The notes under the pieces were generated by a model. That model searched no databases. It saw only the letters and a program-made list of their open reading frames with translations, and was not told where the DNA came from. Shown piece by piece: positions 8,375 to 11,924 of a stretch of DNA of 11,924 nucleotides. The DNA comes from Spirogloea muscicola (taxonomy: Eukaryota; Streptophyta; Zygnematophyceae; Spirogloeales; Spirogloeaceae): assembly GCA_009602725.1 (NCBI GenBank), contig WELB01000047.1:400271-412194 (forward strand), in the 5' to 3' direction. The position numbers and the translations under genes are program-made. Within the stretch, counting starts at the first letter, position 1; each line of letters begins with the position of its first letter.

Positions 8375-9118
8375 ATGCTGGAAGGCAAGGCGGTGGTGGG
8401 CGCCACGGACATGCCGCCGGAGATGCAGCGCCGCTGCCTGCGGCTCGCGTCCGAGGCGCTGGACGAGGCTCGCGACGTGACTGAGTGCAAGCGGATGGCG
8501 TCGTACATCCGATCTGTAAGCTCTGCACCGACCGCCGCATGACTGAACCATTGCACATGTTTGTGATAATGTGGTGTGCTCGCTTGTCTGACCGTTAGCA
8601 AATAGTAGTCCATTGCCTAGTATGTACTCCTAAAGCAATGAGTACATGCTGGTGCTACACATTTAAGCTGCAAGCTTCACAAGTTGCCCACCTGCCTCGC
8701 TATGGTTGAGATCGACAATCTTGATATTAGTAAGATTGAAGAGATTGCAAGTTTAGGAGGACTAATATCCCACTGAAGGATTCAGGACCTCGTTGGTACA
8801 GTCTTCCAGTCATAGCTGAGTGACGACCTCCTGCTTTGTTGCTTCCAGACTAGCCCACAAAAGAGCAACACATGTTGGCCAGGTATTTGAAAGAATTGTA
8901 CTATCTTGCTTGCTCACTCCCTACTCCTGGTGTTCTGGAGCTGTTCAAAGCTGCAGCATCTTGACGCGTGCTACGGCAGAGGCTGGCAGATCGTGGTGGG
9001 GGCCAACTTTGGTTGCTACGTCACGCACGCTGCCGCCACCTTCATCTTCTTCTCCATTGGCCAACTCGCGTTCCTCATCTTCAAGGTCGGCCCAAGTGTA
9101 CCTCCTGGCATTGCTTAG
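8375..9118 (+). CDS. Dynein light chain, LC8 (DYNLL) type, 2 exons
   Basis: LC8 is a small homodimer that binds short linear motifs in dynein intermediate chain and many other partners; it acts in cytoplasmic and flagellar dynein and as a general dimerisation hub. Exons are 8375-8515 and 8957-9118, with a phase-0 GT-AG intron of 441 bases. The product is 100 residues. Exon 1 gives the N-terminal strand and helices (KAVVGATDMPPEMQ, residues 5-18; MASYIRS at 41-47). Exon 2 gives YGRGWQIVVGANFGCYVTH (53-71) and FIFFSIGQLAFLIFK (76-90), which match the partner-binding strand and core of LC8. The ATG is preceded by an in-frame TGA at 8342-8344. The tail VGPSVPPGIA after Lys90 is about eight residues longer than the usual FKSG-type end, unless a weak donor at 9086 is used. 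The cysteine in GANFGCYVTH replaces the usual serine. Confidence 0.9.
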
Positions 9119-9535
9119 CCTACAAACGCCTTCTAGGACCATCACGACACAAGGCAGAAGGCATAAGGCAACGAGCTGCGCCAGCAGCTGCTGACTGGCA
9201 CATTCCGTGTAGATGCGCTAACCCATCGTATGGCTACATCAAAAGGACTTGCAGGTCACTGTGCTACTTTGCAGGACTAGATTTTAGCTGGCAAATAGGT
9301 CATGTTCCACCTGGAATGTCATCATGTCATGTTCAGCTGCTTTTATGGGCAAGCGTCAAGTAGCACATCTCTTAGTTTGCCAAAGGCATGTAAGTCTCTG
9401 AAGATCTTGGTACTGTGTAGAAAATCGTTAAGGCCAATAGAGGGTAGCAATGTTTGTGAGGACAAAGTGCTTCCACATAGATACACTTGTGACCTCTGGA
9501 AGTAACACTCAAATGTATAAGCTCACATGCAAAAT

Positions 9536-9540
9536 TGTAA
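9536..9540 (+). other. Candidate polyadenylation signal TGTAA for the LC8 transcript
   Basis: TGTAA, the usual green-algal polyadenylation signal, lies 418 bases after the LC8 stop and is followed at once by CAATAAAG. A second TGTAA is at 9636-9640. The first would give a 3' UTR of about 430-450 bases that ends before the convergent aldolase gene. The pentamer is short, so a chance match is possible. Confidence 0.4.
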
Positions 9541-9666
9541 CAATAAAGTCATTCCTGGCTCTTCCTCTGACATGGAAGGAAGCAGTGTGCTTTCATACTG
9601 CCACCTCGACGGTGACCTTGAGCAATGAGCTTTACTGTAAGAACAGCAGAGCAGGACAACCTACGC

Positions 9667-11924
9667 TCAACGCACAGTCTGGCTAACCGCCATCTCGAAC
9701 TCGGCCGCAGCTTGTTCAGTGTCCTCGTTCACAAACATCTGGGAGACGATGCTCGGGGGTAGCGCAAATGTGGACACGCCCTCCTCCGCCAGAGCCTGCA
9801 CTTGCGCCACATCCTTGATGGAAGCGACGAGGATGCGCATCTCGCTATCAGTGGCAATCACCATCTTCTGCACAAGCCACAGGTGCACATGATGCAGTCA
9901 AAAGGATGATTGCATGACTCTACAGAAGTAGGACCAGGCATTGCTTCTGTACGTCCCCATACATCAAAGTGAAAAGGTGAATGTATTGAGGTGAGTCCAA
10001 GTAAGCTTGATACTACATATCAATTTGAGAGGTACACATCGAACTTGTATATAGGAGCTTGGTGTTCAGCCTGAGTAAAATTAGGTGCTTAAGTAGTAAG
10101 CTCGCTCAAATATGTGATTGAAGAGGAGGATAGAACCATTGGTCGAATAGAGCCCATAAGCAGGGTCAAGATGGCAGTGCAGTGCAGCAGAGTGGATGGG
10201 TGAGCTAGATTAGTGAAGAGCTTCAGGACAAGGGCAATAACGAGAAATAGAAGGTGGACGGTAGCAAGTCAAGGTTGGAGTCTGAGCAAGCTTGCAACCT
10301 GCATGGACAGGATCTCCTTCATAGCATCCCGCCCTTTGCTAGAGATGCGGCCCAAGTACGGGGCTGCGTAGCTCGCGCCCACAGAGGCTGCAAGTATGGC
10401 CTGCAAGAACACGAGCAAGGAAGACGTGCATCTTATCAGGCCGGGTCCGTGTGAGTGGCCACGTAATATGACTGACAATCTGAGAGGATCTTGTAGCAAT
10501 ACTTGGGTGTATGCATTGTCCATGGTAAGTAAGTGAAATCACATCAAGATGTGCTCAACTCTATGATGTAGATTGATTGCTGGCAGCTGACCTGGTGGGC
10601 TGCAAAGACGCCGGTCATGGTCACCCGTACTCCTGAGCTTATGAGAGAGGCGGCTGCTTCAAGCCCGTCCTTGGTGATTGGGACCTTCACCTGCATTGGG
10701 GACGTGCAGCCTCTTGACGTGTTGCTAGCTATTACGCTGGACCTGTGTTTCTTCACAACACCTGCCTTAGCACTCAAGAATTTGCAATCAACTTGAAGCT
10801 CCCAGTTGTCTAATTAAAATTTGCAGACATAGTGCTAAGACTGACCGTCACGGTGTCAATGTCGATGGCAGCCAGTCGGTGGCCGATGTCGATGTACTCA
10901 TCGGTGGACCCGCCCCAAGCCTGCAGCTGGATCTCATTGATGCCCTGTCCAAGTGCAGCCACAAAAGGCACCCACTTCACGTACTGTCTAAAAGGCTCAA
11001 GGACACGCTTAGAAGCATAATGCCGAGCTCTTTAAGAGTACAAAAGAGCAAATGAGAAACTTTGAGGACAATGATCCATAGCATAGGCTGCACGAGAGCT
11101 TTCGCTGTCACCGCCGCAGCTCAGCACTCATTACAGAACCAAATGCAGTGATCGCAGGGGCATGCTGCTCAGCATTTCCTGGTCATGCTGCGGAGACCCA
11201 CATGAGGAACTTCCGTGTATTGAACTAATGGAAGGCCATAATGGAAGGCCAGAGTGGGCAAGCACAACCCACATGGGAGACGGCTATCTCAGTGAGCCGG
11301 CGGAGGCTCTTGACGGAGCACCGCACGCCGGCGCGCTCGAGCAACACCGGGTTGGTCGTCACCCCTGCAAGTGACTCCTTTACATCACGAAATGGTACCA
11401 CACTGTTTCCGTGCCTTGAATTTGGGACTTCGTATACTCTTTCTTGCAACTTGTTCTCTATTCTACTCGCCTGCTGCGAGGCAGCCGGGCCACGGGCACG
11501 ACGCCCGAGCCCAGCCCCAGAGCGGCCCTTGGACGAGAACGACTCTTTTAGGGTCAGATTAGGGTTAGGGTGTGCGGTTTAGGGTTTAGGGCTGCAAAAG
11601 GCGGCGGCCTAATAGGGGTATTTGTGGACGAATTGGAGCCTGATTTAAATAGCGCGCACCGTGGAAGGCGGCAGAGGGGAGCCAGAGGTCCCACTGCGCC
11701 GCGTCGGCGGAGTCGAGGAAGAGGCGCAGGTCGCCGCGGTTGGCCTCCGCCGCCTCCGCCTCCCAGTCCCCGCCGTCGTCCTCCTCCTCCTCCTCCTCCC
11801 CGCCGCCGCCGCGGCCGCCGCCGTCGTCGGCCCAGGCCACGTCCTCGTCCTCGTCGTCCTCGTCGTCGTCCAGGTCCTCGCGCGCCACGGCACCGCCGCC
11901 GCGCCGCGCCGCCGCTGGCCGCCG
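9667..11924 (-). CDS. Transaldolase-family protein (class I aldolase), 6 visible exons, N-terminus off the window
   Basis: Members transfer or cleave three-carbon keto units of sugar phosphates through a lysine Schiff base; plant and algal members of this type are often plastid-directed, which is inferred here. Exons in reading order: 11924-11660, 11364-11273, 10983-10846, 10690-10592, 10400-10299, 9867-9667 (stop 9669-9667). Phases match throughout, giving 298 visible residues counted from the edge. Barrel motifs in order: FLDSAD (Asp71), GVTTNPVLLERAG (Asn93), EIQLQAWGG, TVKVPITKDG with probable Schiff-base Lys167, VTMTGVFAAHQ, YAAPYLGRISSKGRD (Tyr213), RILVASIKD (Ser248), GVSTFALPP. Upstream of the barrel, residues 16-60 are a run of Asp/Glu with a Gly-rich centre. 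The frame stays open to the edge with Arg/Ala-rich residues, consistent with the end of a transit peptide. The start of exon 3 is the least certain boundary (10983, 10974 or 10944, all in frame). Confidence 0.92.
11228..11251. repeat. Direct repeat ATGGAAGGCCA in an aldolase intron
   Basis: ATGGAAGGCCA occurs at 11228-11238 and 11241-11251, a 13-base period. It lies in the intron between exons 2 and 3 of the minus-strand aldolase gene, about 20 bases inside the donor at 11272. No function is evident. Confidence 0.7.
11547..11591 (+). repeat. Telomere-like TTTAGGG cluster in intron 1 of the aldolase gene
   Basis: TTTAGGG is present at 11547-11553, 11578-11584 and 11585-11591, with ATTAGGGTTAGGG between them at 11558-11570. 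On the gene's own strand these read CCCTAAACCCTAAA, the plant telobox motif, about 70-110 bases downstream of the exon 1 donor (11659). It is either a regulatory telobox cluster or a short interstitial telomeric tract. Confidence 0.8.

Noticed and set aside
11645-11893. Arg/Thr-rich minus-strand frame at the right edge
   Set aside because: It is the neighbouring frame of aldolase exon 1, which carries the FLDSAD motif and continues in phase into GVTTNP.
2-11924. A novel multi-gene system such as a defence island, biosynthetic cluster or mobile element
   Set aside because: The three genes are unrelated housekeeping-type families with ordinary spliceosomal introns. No transposase, integrase, terminal repeats or clustered accessory genes were seen.

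Overview
The window is eukaryotic nuclear DNA from the green lineage. It holds three protein-coding genes broken up by short GT-AG introns, many of which end in TGCAG. A green alga with mixed GC content (for example a trebouxiophyte) fits best: there are Arabidopsis-type TTTAGGG repeats, a TGTAA polyadenylation-type signal, GC-rich first exons, introns of about 90-510 bases, and protein types shared by algae and plants. A land plant is not excluded. No bacterial operon, transposase, CRISPR array, tRNA or rRNA was seen.

Layout. (1) Bases 2-6085, plus strand: an 18-exon serine peptidase of family S9 (prolyl-oligopeptidase type), reconstructed here from splice phases and family motifs. It closes in frame as 697 residues plus stop, with the Ser-Asp-His triad present. 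Its true 5' end may lie off the window. (2) Bases 6086 to about 7840: no recognisable gene. This stretch holds the 3' flank of the peptidase gene, some unassigned open stretches and two short repeat families. (3) About 7840-8260: a GC-rich island full of palindromes, probably the promoter or leader of the next gene. (4) Bases 8375-9118, plus strand: a two-exon dynein light chain of the LC8 type. (5) Bases 9667-11924, minus strand: a six-exon transaldolase-family (class I aldolase) gene that runs off the right edge. Its first visible exon carries a very acidic, glycine-rich linker upstream of the barrel. Genes 2 and 3 converge, with about 550 bases between their stop codons.

The three genes do not form a pathway: one is a peptidase, one a dimeric hub or motor light chain, one a sugar-phosphate aldolase-type enzyme. 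I found no convincing undescribed multi-gene system. The points most worth a second look are the telomere-like heptamers inside introns of two genes, the palindrome-rich island before the LC8 gene, the acidic insertion in the aldolase, and an unassigned open stretch that ends at base 7179.
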